Shown: piece after piece, positions 54,450 through 63,306 of the stretch
Numbering within the stretch: the stretch's first letter is position 1
Layout of the letters: every line of letters starts with the position of its first letter
Source of the DNA: Pseudomonas mandelii
Lineage (GTDB): Bacteria > Pseudomonadota > Gammaproteobacteria > Pseudomonadales > Pseudomonadaceae
Assembly: GCF_900106065.1 (NCBI RefSeq)
Contig: NZ_LT629796.1
Coordinates: forward strand, 2,082,001-2,146,000
DNA: 64,000 bases
Direction of reading: 5' to 3'
The notes under the pieces: generated by a model
The model's input: only the letters and a program-made list of their open reading frames with translations
The model's database searches: none
Told to the model about the DNA's origin: nothing
Position numbers and translations under genes: made by a program

Positions 54450-55826
54450 TTACCGGCGGCGATGGACTCGCCAAGCCAATACCCCGAGGACAAGCAATCC
54501 AAACACCCCGGCCATCGCCCACATCAACTGGTCATAACTCATCAGCGGCTTCTCGATCCGCACATACCCCGGTTGCATGAGCAACTCGCGCATGGCCTTG
54601 TTCGCTTCTTCCAGCGTCACGCCTTGCAGTTCCCTGGCCGGGGCGGCGAAACGCCCGTCCTGGTAGTCGCCCAGCGCGCTCCAGTAGTAATCGGCCAGCG
54701 CGCTGGTGCCTTGCACGGCCCAAGCCTGGCGGGCGATGGCGGCCTGTTTGAGGCGGTTGAAGGTGTTTGCGTCGAGACCGTCCTTGAGCAAATCGGCCTT
54801 CAAATCCTCCAGCACCTGCCGGGCCTTAGGCACGTCATCGCGCTCAAGGTCGGCGTTCAGGCTCATGAAGCCCACCCCGCCAAACACCTCGCGCTCGGCC
54901 GAGGGGCCGTAGGACAAACCGTGGGACAGGCGCAATTGGCGGTAGAGCGCCCAGTCCAGATAGTCCTTGAGCAGGTCGAAGGTTTCGTCGTGCTGATCCT
55001 GCAGCACCGGTTCCGGCACCAGCCAATGCAACTTGGCGCCGCCGCCGACGAAACCATCGCTCAGCGTTCGTTCATGGGCGGCACTGGCCTGGATTTCCGG
55101 CAAGGGCAGGTGATCGGTAGGCTCGACCGCTTCAAGTTCACCATAGGAGCGTTCCAGATACGCCGGCAACAACTTGTCGAGCTCGCCGACCACGATCAGC
55201 GTCATGTTATTGGGCGCGTACCAGGCCTTGCGTACCGTCTCGAGTTGCTCGCGAGTCAGGTTATCGACTTCCGGGCGCTCGGGGCATTTAAGGCCCAGCT
55301 CCACTGCCAGCTGATTGCTCGCGGTGTGGCCCAGGTCCTGACGATCCAGCCAGCGCTGCAAGTGCGAGTAATGGCCGCCGTCCTCACGCTCGACCACTTG
55401 TTTGGCGGCGTTGATGGCGTTGTCGTCGATTCGGGTCTGCGTCAGCAGCGCCAGCAGCAGGTCGAGCACCTTGCGCTGGTTTTTCGCCGGGGCTTCAATG
55501 ACGAACGTCGTGTCAGCGTTGCTGGTGAACGCGTTCCACTCACCGCCCAACGCCTGCATGCGCTCTTCCAGGCCGCCTTCGCCGGTTGCATCGATGCCGC
55601 TGAACAACAAGTGTTCGAGCAGATGCGGCAGCTCCTTGTCGGCGCAGCTGAAATCATCCAGACCTACGCCGACCACCAGGCGAATCGCCACGTGCCCGCG
55701 CTCGGTGCCGGGTTTGAGCAGTAATTGCAAACCGTTGGGCAGCGTATAGCCCTCGACCTGGAAACGATCCAGGGCAAACGAAGGAAATGAGCCAAGCAAC
55801 AGACAGGCGAACAGCAGACAACGCAT
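54450..55826 (-). CDS. Membrane-anchored M16 family zinc peptidase
   Basis: This 458-residue protein has a signal peptide (LLFACLLLGSFPSFA), then a pitrilysin-type N-terminal domain with the inverted zinc motif HLLEH at residues 68-72. A second M16 domain follows, and the protein ends in one membrane helix (MWAMAGVFGLLVLGVLAW) and a basic tail. The arrangement predicts a periplasmic peptidase tethered to the inner membrane from its C-terminus. No paired M16 gene is adjacent, although many M16B enzymes work as pairs. Confidence 0.9.
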   Translation of the reverse strand: MRCLLFACLLLGSFPSFALDRFQVEGYTLPNGLQLLLKPGTERGHVAIRLVVGVGLDDFSCADKELPHLLEHLLFSGIDATGEGGLEERMQALGGEWNAFTSNADTTFVIEAPAKNQRKVLDLLLALLTQTRIDDNAINAAKQVVEREDGGHYSHLQRWLDRQDLGHTASNQLAVELGLKCPERPEVDNLTREQLETVRKAWYAPNNMTLIVVGELDKLLPAYLERSYGELEAVEPTDHLPLPEIQASAAHERTLSDGFVGGGAKLHWLVPEPVLQDQHDETFDLLKDYLDWALYRQLRLSHGLSYGPSAEREVFGGVGFMSLNADLERDDVPKARQVLEDLKADLLKDGLDANTFNRLKQAAIARQAWAVQGTSALADYYWSALGDYQDGRFAAPARELQGVTLEEANKAMRELLMQPGYVRIEKPLMSYDQLMWAMAGVFGLLVLGVLAWRVHRRR

Positions 55827-55876
55827 AGCAAGCTTCCATACGGCTGATTGGAGATCCGTGTCGCTTTCCAGGCAGC

Positions 55877-55953
55877 CATCGCGAGCAGGCTCGCTCCCAC
55901 ATTGGTTTTGTGAACACCACAATTCAAATGTGGGAGCGAGCCTGCTCGCGATG
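55877..55953. repeat. Paired REP element
   Basis: Arms CATCGCGAGCAGGCTCGCTC and GAGCGAGCCTGCTCGCGATG face each other across about 27 bp upstream of the M16 gene and downstream of the Na/Pi cotransporter gene. Confidence 0.9.
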
Positions 55954-56000
55954 ATCTTGAACCGGAACCACTGTTACTGACTGACCACACCGCCAGACGT

Positions 56001-57659
56001 TCAAGGCGAATGCGTGATGTCAGCCATATCGTCGACCGCCAGTGCACCGGTGTCCGATGTTTCCAGCACCACATAAGCGCTGCTACAGAACAGCGAGTTC
56101 AAGCGCTTCATGTCGGCGATCAGCTCCAGGTGCAGTGAACTGGTCTCGATACTTTGCACGATCTTACGTTGCAGACGGCTGACGTGAGCATGGGCCAGGC
56201 GGCGTTCCTGTGCGCGAAAGCGACGTTTCTCACGCAGAAGCTGGCGGGCACTTTCCTTGTCGGCACTGAGAAATACCGACAAGCCCAAACGCAGGTTGGA
56301 GATCAACTGGCTGTGCAACCCGGCCAGTTCTTCCAGACCAACCTCGGAAAAAGACCGGCGCTGCGAGGTTTTCTGCTGCTGCACCTTGCGCAGCATGCGT
56401 TCGATCAAATCGCTGGCCAGCTTGAGGTTGATCGCCAGTTCGATGATTTCCGCCCAACGCCGGCTGTCTTGGTCGCTCAAATCTTCTCGGGGCATTTGCG
56501 CCAGGTAAAGCTTGATGGCGCTGTAGAGCGCTTCGACATCATCCGTCAGTTTGCGCATTTCCTGGGTGATGGCGGATTGTTTACCACGCAGCACGTCGAG
56601 CATTGCTTCGAGCATGTTGTCGATCAGATCGCCCATGCGCAGGGTTTCTCGCGCGGCGTTGGCCAATGCCAGGCTGGGGGTAACCAGCGCGGTCGGATCA
56701 AGGTGGCGGGGTTTCGCCGTGCCGTTGAGCTCCGGCCGCTCCGGCAGCAGCCACGCGCAAAGCCTGGCCATCGGGCCGACGCTGGGCAACAGGATCAGGC
56801 AGCGCACGGTGTTGTAGAGCAGATGGAAGCCAATGACCATTTCCTGAGGGCTGAAGTCGAGGCTGTCGATCCAGTGCACCAGCGGGTCCAGCACCGGAAT
56901 GATCAGCAGCAGCCCGATCAGTTTGTACAGCAGGCTGCCGAGCGCCACCTGACGGCCAGCGGCGTTTTGCATGCTGGTGCTGAGAAACGCGAGGATACCG
57001 CTGCCGATGTTGGCACCGATCACCAGGCCGATCGCCACCGGCAGGCTGATGACGCCGGCGCCAGCCAGGGTTGCGGTCAGCAGCACGGCGGCCAGGCTGG
57101 AATAGGAAACCATCGCGAACAACGCGCCGACCAGGGCGTCCAGCAGGATATCGCCGGTCAATGAGGCGAAAATCACTTTCACGCCCTGCGCCTGGGTAAT
57201 CGGCGCGGCGGATTCGACGATCAGTTGCAGCGCCAGGATGATCAGCCCAAGACCGATGCTGACGCGACCCATCTGGCCCTGGCGAGTCTGCTTGCGGGAC
57301 AGGAAGAAAATCACCCCGAGAAAAATCAGCAGCGGCGACAGCCACGACAAATCAAACGTCAGCACCCGCGCCATCAGCGCCGTACCGACATCCGCGCCGA
57401 GCATCGTTGCCAGGGCGGGCGTCAGCGCCATCAGGCCCTGACCGACGAAGGATGTGACGAGCATGGCCGTGGCGTTGCTGCTCTGGACCATCGCGGTAAC
57501 GACGATCCCCGAGATGAACGCGAGCCAGCGTTTGGACATGTTCTGGCCGATCACATGGCGCAGATTGGAACCGTAGACCCGCAAGATGCCGGTTCGGACG
57601 ATGTGCGTGCCCCAGATCAACAAGGCCACGGCCGATAACAAATTGAGCAGGGTGAGCAT
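56001..57659 (-). CDS. Na/Pi cotransporter family protein with PhoU-like tail
   Basis: This 552-residue membrane protein has two related transporter repeats containing the QSS-type motif (TAMVQSSNATAMLVTSFVGQG and the YSSLAAVLL region). A cytoplasmic helical PhoU-like domain spans about residues 340-530. This matches the YjbB/NptA-like group that exports or moves phosphate. The start at 57659 has AGGGGGCC upstream. It is followed by the M16 gene in the same direction but separated by a REP pair. Confidence 0.92.
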   Translation of the reverse strand: MLTLLNLLSAVALLIWGTHIVRTGILRVYGSNLRHVIGQNMSKRWLAFISGIVVTAMVQSSNATAMLVTSFVGQGLMALTPALATMLGADVGTALMARVLTFDLSWLSPLLIFLGVIFFLSRKQTRQGQMGRVSIGLGLIILALQLIVESAAPITQAQGVKVIFASLTGDILLDALVGALFAMVSYSSLAAVLLTATLAGAGVISLPVAIGLVIGANIGSGILAFLSTSMQNAAGRQVALGSLLYKLIGLLLIIPVLDPLVHWIDSLDFSPQEMVIGFHLLYNTVRCLILLPSVGPMARLCAWLLPERPELNGTAKPRHLDPTALVTPSLALANAARETLRMGDLIDNMLEAMLDVLRGKQSAITQEMRKLTDDVEALYSAIKLYLAQMPREDLSDQDSRRWAEIIELAINLKLASDLIERMLRKVQQQKTSQRRSFSEVGLEELAGLHSQLISNLRLGLSVFLSADKESARQLLREKRRFRAQERRLAHAHVSRLQRKIVQSIETSSLHLELIADMKRLNSLFCSSAYVVLETSDTGALAVDDMADITHSP

Positions 57660-57882
57660 GCAGGCCCCCTGTGGTGGTAGCGCCCCAGAGGGGCAAATTG
57701 ACGGTGCCGCGCGACGTTCTACGTTCTGTACTTAAGCTGTAGTTGGCTAACGGTCTGGGCGCCAGCATCGCATAGCTAAAGAAGTGATTGAAACAAAACT
57801 GTCATGAAAACAGGTTGATGCAGAGAGTAAAAAAGGGACCCGAAGGTCTCAGCCGGACAGTTGAAAAGGTGCGCGACACAAC

Positions 57883-57913
57883 CCCTGTGGCGAGGGAGCT
57901 TGCTCCCGCTGGG
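57883..57913. repeat. Single REP-like arm
   Basis: One copy of GTGGCGAGGGAGCTTGCTCC, the type seen at 54291, stands without a facing partner, 30 bp past the end of the decayed gene copy at 57944-58140. The remainder of 57660-57943 shows no gene. Confidence 0.75.
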
Positions 57914-57943
57914 CTGCGCAGCTGCCCTAAGATCATTGGTAGT

Positions 57944-58140
57944 TCAATCGCTAAAGAAATCGTCGCCTAGCCCTACGTCGATCAAATATTTGGGAATGTC
58001 GAGTCTTGTGCGACTTCTCTGTATGACTTCCCGATATGAATGTTCAAAAAATCAACTGGGTGGTGAAAAGAAGTCAGACAAATGAACAGCGTAAAAAATG
58101 CTGCTCTTTGCAAACACCGACGCCGCCTTCTGGCGCGACT
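57944..58140 (-). pseudogene. Internally deleted copy of the adjacent candidate immunity gene
   Basis: Read on the minus strand, the first part encodes a hydrophobic stretch and HIGKSYREVAQDSTF, which matches HIGKSYKDTVEDSTF at residues 34-48 of the neighbouring 210-residue protein. After a frame change near 57990-57998 the sequence encodes PKYLIDVGLGDDFFSD and a stop, matching the neighbour's C-terminus AKYLIDVSVGSDYYSE. About 145 central codons are missing and the two ends are out of frame, so no functional product is expected. It lies directly after the intact gene and arose from a tandem duplication. Confidence 0.8.
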
Positions 58141-58142
58141 CA

Positions 58143-58775
58143 TCATTCGCTGTAGTAATCCGAACCGACGCTAACATCTATCAAATACTTCGCCGTTTTC
58201 GGGTCGCGCTCATCACAGCGAGCGTAGCATTTGACGTTTAGCGCAAGACTGTATTTGTGAGGTATAAGGAGCATCACGATGACTACCTGATCGAACAACT
58301 GCCTTTGCAAAGCGTTTTTTTCTACTTCGCTGCCGACGGCTAACCAAGAGTTATCTTGTGGGTTGCGCGGTACCCAGCCCGAGTCTTTTAGCTTCCCCTG
58401 CAACTGAGTGAGTAAGGGAATCAGCTGATTGAAAGGCAAGGTCTCCAACATTGGAGAAGTTGTCATGGTCGAGACTTTACCTTCATCAAAACCAACGGCG
58501 CCAAACTTGGTTGCTGGTAGCGTAAAACCATGCTCAGGATCATCAAAATGGATGATGACTGGCTCTGATATCCATGTAGAACTAGGATGCGGTGGCGTGC
58601 TTGGATAAAAAGCGGTATTCGCAGGCACCGAAAACGTTGAGTCCTCAACGGTATCCTTGTAAGACTTCCCTATGTGCGCACTCAAAACTTCCGTATTCCA
58701 ATTGAAGTAGGCAATACACAGCCCAATAACAATTGCACTCATGCTTATCAGAGATAGCCTGGTGAGTGGCTTCAT
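58143..58775 (-). CDS. Small envelope protein, candidate immunity protein of the PAAR cassette
   Basis: This 210-residue protein has one N-terminal hydrophobic helix (LSLISMSAIVIGLCIAYF), after which the chain is probably periplasmic. Its ATG shares one base with the stop of the DUF2515-like gene (TGATG), which is tight coupling. Two cysteines (CYARC) lie near residues 183-187. I recognise no family. Position after a PAAR gene and a putative effector, and the presence of a second decayed copy, are typical of immunity genes. A signal-anchor protein would protect the periplasmic side. Confidence 0.75.
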   Translation of the reverse strand: MKPLTRLSLISMSAIVIGLCIAYFNWNTEVLSAHIGKSYKDTVEDSTFSVPANTAFYPSTPPHPSSTWISEPVIIHFDDPEHGFTLPATKFGAVGFDEGKVSTMTTSPMLETLPFNQLIPLLTQLQGKLKDSGWVPRNPQDNSWLAVGSEVEKNALQRQLFDQVVIVMLLIPHKYSLALNVKCYARCDERDPKTAKYLIDVSVGSDYYSE

Positions 58776-59932
58776 CAGCGGATCCCTCCACCTTGAGATA
58801 TTTCTGTAATGGATTGCTTTAGTTGGGCTTTTGAAGTGGGGTTTTTTAATAAGGCATCGAATTGTGTTGCAGCACGAAGTACGAATTCCATTCGTTGATC
58901 CTTGTTTGCCAGATTGGCCAATGGATTACTGCCGAAGGCAACCTTTCGCCCGTCTGCCGCTTTGCATTGACTTGCCAGAGTCAACTGGATTTCTTCTGCG
59001 GCTCCGGACAGCATCCCTGTGACTACTGATACGACATCTCCAGCATGGGTGCCGCGCATTAGGTAAGCGAAGTGGGAATCGTCATACATTGCAGGTTGCA
59101 AAATGTTCAGCTGTTCATGACCGGCCATGAATTCGACGCTTTTGGTAATTCTTCCTTCATCTATGGCTTTGAAAGTATCGGTCACTTCTGCACGCGCTGC
59201 ACCGAACTCTACTTTGTCAGCGATGGGCCACAGAACTTCATTTTTTAGTTGGTTGCGTTTGGAAAGACAGGCTTCCATTTCTTTGAAGCCCCGCACCATA
59301 AAAAACCGATGCAACGGATAAACATCCAGAAACAGCGAGGTATTACCGAGGGCCAGCATTTCATACACGTAGTCCAACTGCTGCTGAACAGCGGAGCGGG
59401 AGTTGTCGCCGAAGGTAATATCCTCAGTGGGAAGAGGATTGGCCGCTTTGGCGCTCGCTAACTCTTTCTCGATTTCCGGATCAGTCTTGCTGAGCTTGAA
59501 CCCAAATCCTTCGAAAAGGGTTTCCGACTTCCCCGTCCGCAATTTCTCCTGCGCCGCCTTCTGCGCCGCAATAGCCGTTTGCAACTTGGTCGCATGGATC
59601 AACCCACACCCCACCTGCTTCGAAGCAAACGCCGCCAACCCCGCCCACTGAAACCGGTTATCCGCCAGCCACAATTGTGCATAGGCCGCGTTGATCTTGC
59701 GGTTACGGGCTTGCGGGTCGGCAATCAACACGCCGCCCGGTGCGACCCACTCTTCGGCTTCTTTTTGAAACCTGCGCCACAGGCAATTACAGGTCAGTAA
59801 TGGCACTTCAACGCGGGTTTTCGGGTTAGGGCCGCCCTTAGTGGTTTCGCGTTTGCAAACGGGGAGTTCGCAGGTGCTGTCCCAGAGTTTCTTCATGTCC
59901 AGGTCGTCTGGGGCCATGCATTGTCCAGTCAT
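58775..59932 (-). CDS. DUF2515-like protein, candidate type VI secretion effector
   Basis: This 385-residue protein has no signal peptide or clear membrane helix. The segment NRKINAAYAQLWLADNRFQW and the later LALGNTSLFLDVYPLHRFF resemble the DUF2515 (YppC-like) family as I remember it, whose activity is unknown. The N-terminus is Cys-rich (CELPVC, CNC). It starts 19 bp after the PAAR gene and overlaps the candidate immunity gene. This order makes it a likely cargo effector; the toxic activity cannot be read from the sequence. Confidence 0.72.
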   Translation of the reverse strand: MTGQCMAPDDLDMKKLWDSTCELPVCKRETTKGGPNPKTRVEVPLLTCNCLWRRFQKEAEEWVAPGGVLIADPQARNRKINAAYAQLWLADNRFQWAGLAAFASKQVGCGLIHATKLQTAIAAQKAAQEKLRTGKSETLFEGFGFKLSKTDPEIEKELASAKAANPLPTEDITFGDNSRSAVQQQLDYVYEMLALGNTSLFLDVYPLHRFFMVRGFKEMEACLSKRNQLKNEVLWPIADKVEFGAARAEVTDTFKAIDEGRITKSVEFMAGHEQLNILQPAMYDDSHFAYLMRGTHAGDVVSVVTGMLSGAAEEIQLTLASQCKAADGRKVAFGSNPLANLANKDQRMEFVLRAATQFDALLKNPTSKAQLKQSITEISQGGGIR

Positions 59933-59951
59933 TTCATTCTTCCTTGAGGCG

Positions 59952-60448
59952 TCAGACAGTCCAGCGGACGACGGCGAGGTCGGGCTGCAGGGTAGCGACG
60001 CTTTGGGTCATGCCCTCCGCGTTGGTCTGGCCTTTGACGATCCGGCCTTCAGCGGTTTCGATTTCGTAGTCCTGTTGGGCAATCGGTTCGCCATTGCCAG
60101 CGCTGACGGCTTTGAATTCGACCAAAGGCTGGCCAATGATCGGCAAGGGCGGGATGAAGGGCGCAGGGGAATGAGAGTTGCCGATGATGACGTTGCCGGA
60201 GCCGCCAATCACCACACCGCCATGGCTGGTGGTGCTATCGAGCGTATGGCATTCAGGCCGTTGATGAACACGGTTGAAGAGAATCCACCGTTCAGGGCCA
60301 GGTCGCAGGTGCATGTGTCGCTGACCCGAGCGGCCGCAAGACCGTTGAAAAAGACATCGGGTGAGCCGCTGGCAATCGGATTGGTGCCGTGGCCGGGAAG
60401 GGGGCAGGTGGTCGGGTCCGTGAGGCGTGCAGCCGGTTTTCCAGACAT
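59952..60448 (-). pseudogene. PAAR-domain protein gene with a frameshift
   Basis: The first frame (start 60448, AAGGA 6 bases upstream) encodes MSGKPAARLTDPTTCPLPGH and the PAAR core up to STVFINGLNA. It then shifts: the rest of the domain (TLDSTTSHGGVVIGGSGNVI) and a C-terminal extension lie in another frame ending at 59952. Restoring one base near 60250 joins them as NGLNA-x-TLDS, the normal PAAR sequence. PAAR proteins cap the VgrG spike of type VI secretion systems. The gene is broken as it stands, unless this is a sequence error or is bypassed by slippage. Confidence 0.8.
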
Positions 60449-60596
60449 ATGCATTCCTTGTCATGTCGTTTGAAGCGAGCGAGGGACGCTAACCACCAGA
60501 GCTCGGTGCGTCAACCTTTGAACACGCCATCGTGAAGTATCCGCAATCGAGTGTTGAATAACCTCGATCCGCCAGGCTAATCACAGAGCAAAAAAA

Positions 60597-60685
60597 GTGG
60601 GAGCGAGCCTGCTCGCGATGAGGCCGTCACATTCAACGTTGATGTTGAATGACAGGCCGCTATCGCGAGCAGGCTCGCTCCCACA
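60597..60685. repeat. Paired REP element
   Basis: Arms GTGGGAGCGAGCCTGCTCGC and GCGAGCAGGCTCGCTCCCAC face each other between the PAAR cassette and the TerC gene. Confidence 0.92.
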
Positions 60686-60728
60686 GGTTTTGTGCACTGA
60701 CTGGCAGCAGCCAGTGCACAGGTTCGGG

Positions 60729-61496
60729 TTATTGCCCCGGAATGTCCTTGCGCAGTTTCACCGGATCCTGCTGTTTGCGCTTTTTAGCAATCGCGGTGCG
60801 CATCTTGATGTTGATCGCTTCCACCGCCAGCGAGAACGCCATGGCGAAGTAGACGTAGCCTTTTGGCACGTGAACGTCGAAGGATTCGGCAATCAGCACC
60901 GTACCGACGATCAGCAGGAACGACAGTGCCAGCATCTTCAGCGACGGGTGCTTGTCGATGAACTCACTGATGGTGCCGGCAGCCAGCATCATCACCAGCA
61001 CCGCAACAATGATCGCCGCGACCATGACCGGTACATGAGAGACCATGCCGACGGCGGTAATCACCGAGTCCAGCGAGAACACGATGTCGATGATCGCGAT
61101 CTGGATGATGGTGTAGAGGAAGTTGCCGCCCTTGCCACTCGGCTCTTCGTTCGTTTCGTCTTCACCTTCCAGCGCGTGGTACATCTCTTGCGAGCTCTTC
61201 CACAGCAGGAACAGGCCACCGAAGAACAGGATCAGGTCTCGCCCGGAAATGCCTTGGCCGAACACTTCAAACAAATCGGTGGTAAGGCGCATGACCCAAG
61301 TGATCGACAGCAGCAACAGGATCCGTGTGACCATGGCCAGCGCCAGGCCGAAGATCCGGGTGCGCTGCTGCATGTGTTTGGGCATGCGGCTGACCAGGAT
61401 CGAAATCATGATGATGTTATCGATACCCAGGACGATTTCCAGGGCGGTCAGGGTAAAGAAGGCAACCCAGATTTCAGGGTTGGTCAGCCATTCCAT
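60729..61496 (-). CDS. TerC family membrane protein
   Basis: This 255-residue integral membrane protein has about seven helices and the TerC signatures EIVLGIDNIIMISIL and DIVFSLDSVITAVGM, each with the paired acidic residues thought to bind metal. TerC relatives export manganese or other metals and support metalation of exported proteins. It stands alone, downstream of the citrate transporter gene with a hairpin between. Confidence 0.92.
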   Translation of the reverse strand: MEWLTNPEIWVAFFTLTALEIVLGIDNIIMISILVSRMPKHMQQRTRIFGLALAMVTRILLLLSITWVMRLTTDLFEVFGQGISGRDLILFFGGLFLLWKSSQEMYHALEGEDETNEEPSGKGGNFLYTIIQIAIIDIVFSLDSVITAVGMVSHVPVMVAAIIVAVLVMMLAAGTISEFIDKHPSLKMLALSFLLIVGTVLIAESFDVHVPKGYVYFAMAFSLAVEAINIKMRTAIAKKRKQQDPVKLRKDIPGQ

Positions 61497-61522
61497 GTGT
61501 ATTCCTTTGAGCGAGTGTTAAA

Positions 61523-61568
61523 CCACAAAAGGCCCGGCTTCAAACAGCGAAGCCTGGACCCTTTGTGG
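61523..61568 (-). terminator. Hairpin between citMHS-type gene and terC
   Basis: CCACAAAAGG pairs with CCCTTTGTGG, and GGCTTC with GAAGCC inside it, just downstream of the transporter gene on the minus strand. Without a clear T tract it may only partly terminate. Confidence 0.5.
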
Positions 61569-61580
61569 TGAGTCTTGGGC

Positions 61581-62888
61581 TTATAGAGTGCTGAACAGCG
61601 GAAAAATCCCCATCAGCAATGCGGCTACCAGTATGCACATGCACACCAGCACTGCCCATTTCAGGGTAAAGCGCTGATGGTCACCAAAATCGATACCGGC
61701 CAGGGCCACCAACAAGTAGGTCGATGGTACCAGCGGGCTCAACAGGTGGACGGGCTGACCGACGATCGAGGCACGTGCCATTTCAACCGCGGTTATACCG
61801 TAATGACTGGCGGCTTCGGCAAGTACTGGTAACACGCCGTAATAAAATGCGTCGTTCGACATAAAGAACGTGAACGGCATGCTCACCAGCGCGGTAATCA
61901 CGGCCAGGTACGGGCCGAGGAAATCAGGGATCACCGCCAGCAGGCTTTTCGACATCGCATCGACCATGCCGGTGCCCGACAGGATACCGGTGAAAATGCC
62001 CGCCGCGAAGATCAAACCGACCACCGCAAGTACGCTGCCAGCGTGAGCCGCGACGCGATCCTTCTGCTGTTGCAGGCAAGGATAGTTGACGATCATGGCA
62101 ATACTGAACGCCACCATGAACAACACCGGCATCGGCAACAGACCGGCAATCAGGGTGCACATCAGGCCCAGGGTCAGGGCGCCGTTGAACCAGATCAACT
62201 TCGGACGACGGGCATCCGGGAATTGCGAAACGCTGATTTCACTGTGGTCGATTTCATCGCCCACCAGGTGCAGTTCACCCAGACGCGCACGCTCGCGTTT
62301 GCCGTAGAAGTAGGCAATCGCCAGGATTGCCACCACGCCGAACGCCATCGCTGGAATCATCGGAACGAAAATGTCGGACGGGTCCACATGCAGCGCACTG
62401 GCCGCACGGGCAGTCGGGCCGCCCCATGGCGTCATGTTCATCACGCCACCGGCGAGGATGATCAGGCCGGCCATGATCCGCGGGCTCATGCCGATGCGAC
62501 TGTAGAGCGGCAGCATGGCGGCCACGCAGATCATATAAGTGGTTGCGCCGTCACCGTCGAGGGAAACGACGAGCGCCAGTACGGCGGTGCCGACCGACAC
62601 TTTCAGCGGGTCGCCCTTGACCAGTTTGAGGATCTTGCGCACGGCCGGGTCGAACAGGCCGGAGTCGATCATCAGGGCGAAATACAGAATGGCAAACATC
62701 AGCATCACGCCGGTCGGCGCCAGCTTGGTGATGCCTTCGAGCATCATCGGGCCGATCTTCGGCGCGAAACCACCGAACAGGGCGAAGACGATAGGAATGA
62801 TGATCAGGGCGATCAGCGCGGACAGGCGCTTGGTCATGATCAGGAACATGAACGTGATGACCATGGCGAAGCCAAGGAAAGTCAGCAT
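61581..62888 (-). CDS. CitMHS family citrate/divalent-metal transporter
   Basis: This 435-residue transporter has about twelve membrane helices and conserved CitMHS segments (VVSLDGDGATTYMI, MTPWGGPTARAASAL, FFMSNDAFYYGVLPVL). The family imports citrate complexed to magnesium or another divalent ion with protons. It is transcribed toward terC. No regulator gene is adjacent. Confidence 0.92.
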   Translation of the reverse strand: MLTFLGFAMVITFMFLIMTKRLSALIALIIIPIVFALFGGFAPKIGPMMLEGITKLAPTGVMLMFAILYFALMIDSGLFDPAVRKILKLVKGDPLKVSVGTAVLALVVSLDGDGATTYMICVAAMLPLYSRIGMSPRIMAGLIILAGGVMNMTPWGGPTARAASALHVDPSDIFVPMIPAMAFGVVAILAIAYFYGKRERARLGELHLVGDEIDHSEISVSQFPDARRPKLIWFNGALTLGLMCTLIAGLLPMPVLFMVAFSIAMIVNYPCLQQQKDRVAAHAGSVLAVVGLIFAAGIFTGILSGTGMVDAMSKSLLAVIPDFLGPYLAVITALVSMPFTFFMSNDAFYYGVLPVLAEAASHYGITAVEMARASIVGQPVHLLSPLVPSTYLLVALAGIDFGDHQRFTLKWAVLVCMCILVAALLMGIFPLFSTL

Positions 62889-63197
62889 GGGAATACTCCA
62901 GGCGTAGCGCGGCTAGGGAATGGGCGAACCGGGTGGGTCAGCGCAGAACGGGAAGCACGAGGCGTACGGGCGGAGTTGCAGCGAAGCGGCGGGTAGCAGA
63001 GGACATCAGAATCACCATTGTTGTTGTTAAATGGGCTGTGCGAGCGATAAAACACTGGCATTGGCCGACCGGTCTTTTGCCGGCAGTGGGGGCGATCCTA
63101 ATCGGGGAAGCTTTCACCCAGCTTTCGCTGATGAAAGCATTGACCGGATGTGCAACCGGTCGTCGGACTGGGGCAGGGAGGGCGACCGAGTTGCGGG

Positions 63198-63273
63198 CAT
63201 CGCGAGCAGGCTCGCTCCCACACAGGATCTGTGTCGTACACAAAACCAATGTGGGAGCGAGCCTGCTCGCGAA
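63198..63273. repeat. Paired REP element
   Basis: Arms CATCGCGAGCAGGCTCGCTC and GTGGGAGCGAGCCTGCTCGC lie in the 418-bp space (62889-63306) between the divergent transporter and GFA genes. The remaining 300 bp before it shows no supported gene. Confidence 0.9.
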
Positions 63274-63306
63274 AGCGTCAGGAAATACGCATCAGGAGGT
63301 AAGGTC

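Noticed and set aside
57788..57970. 60-codon frame across a REP-like arm
   Set aside because: Much of it is the REP arm; the characteristic ARELAPAGLR peptide appears wherever this repeat is translated.
62938..63249. Frame upstream of the citrate transporter
   Set aside because: It begins in a REP arm (SEPARDAR-type peptide) and has no family match or start signal.
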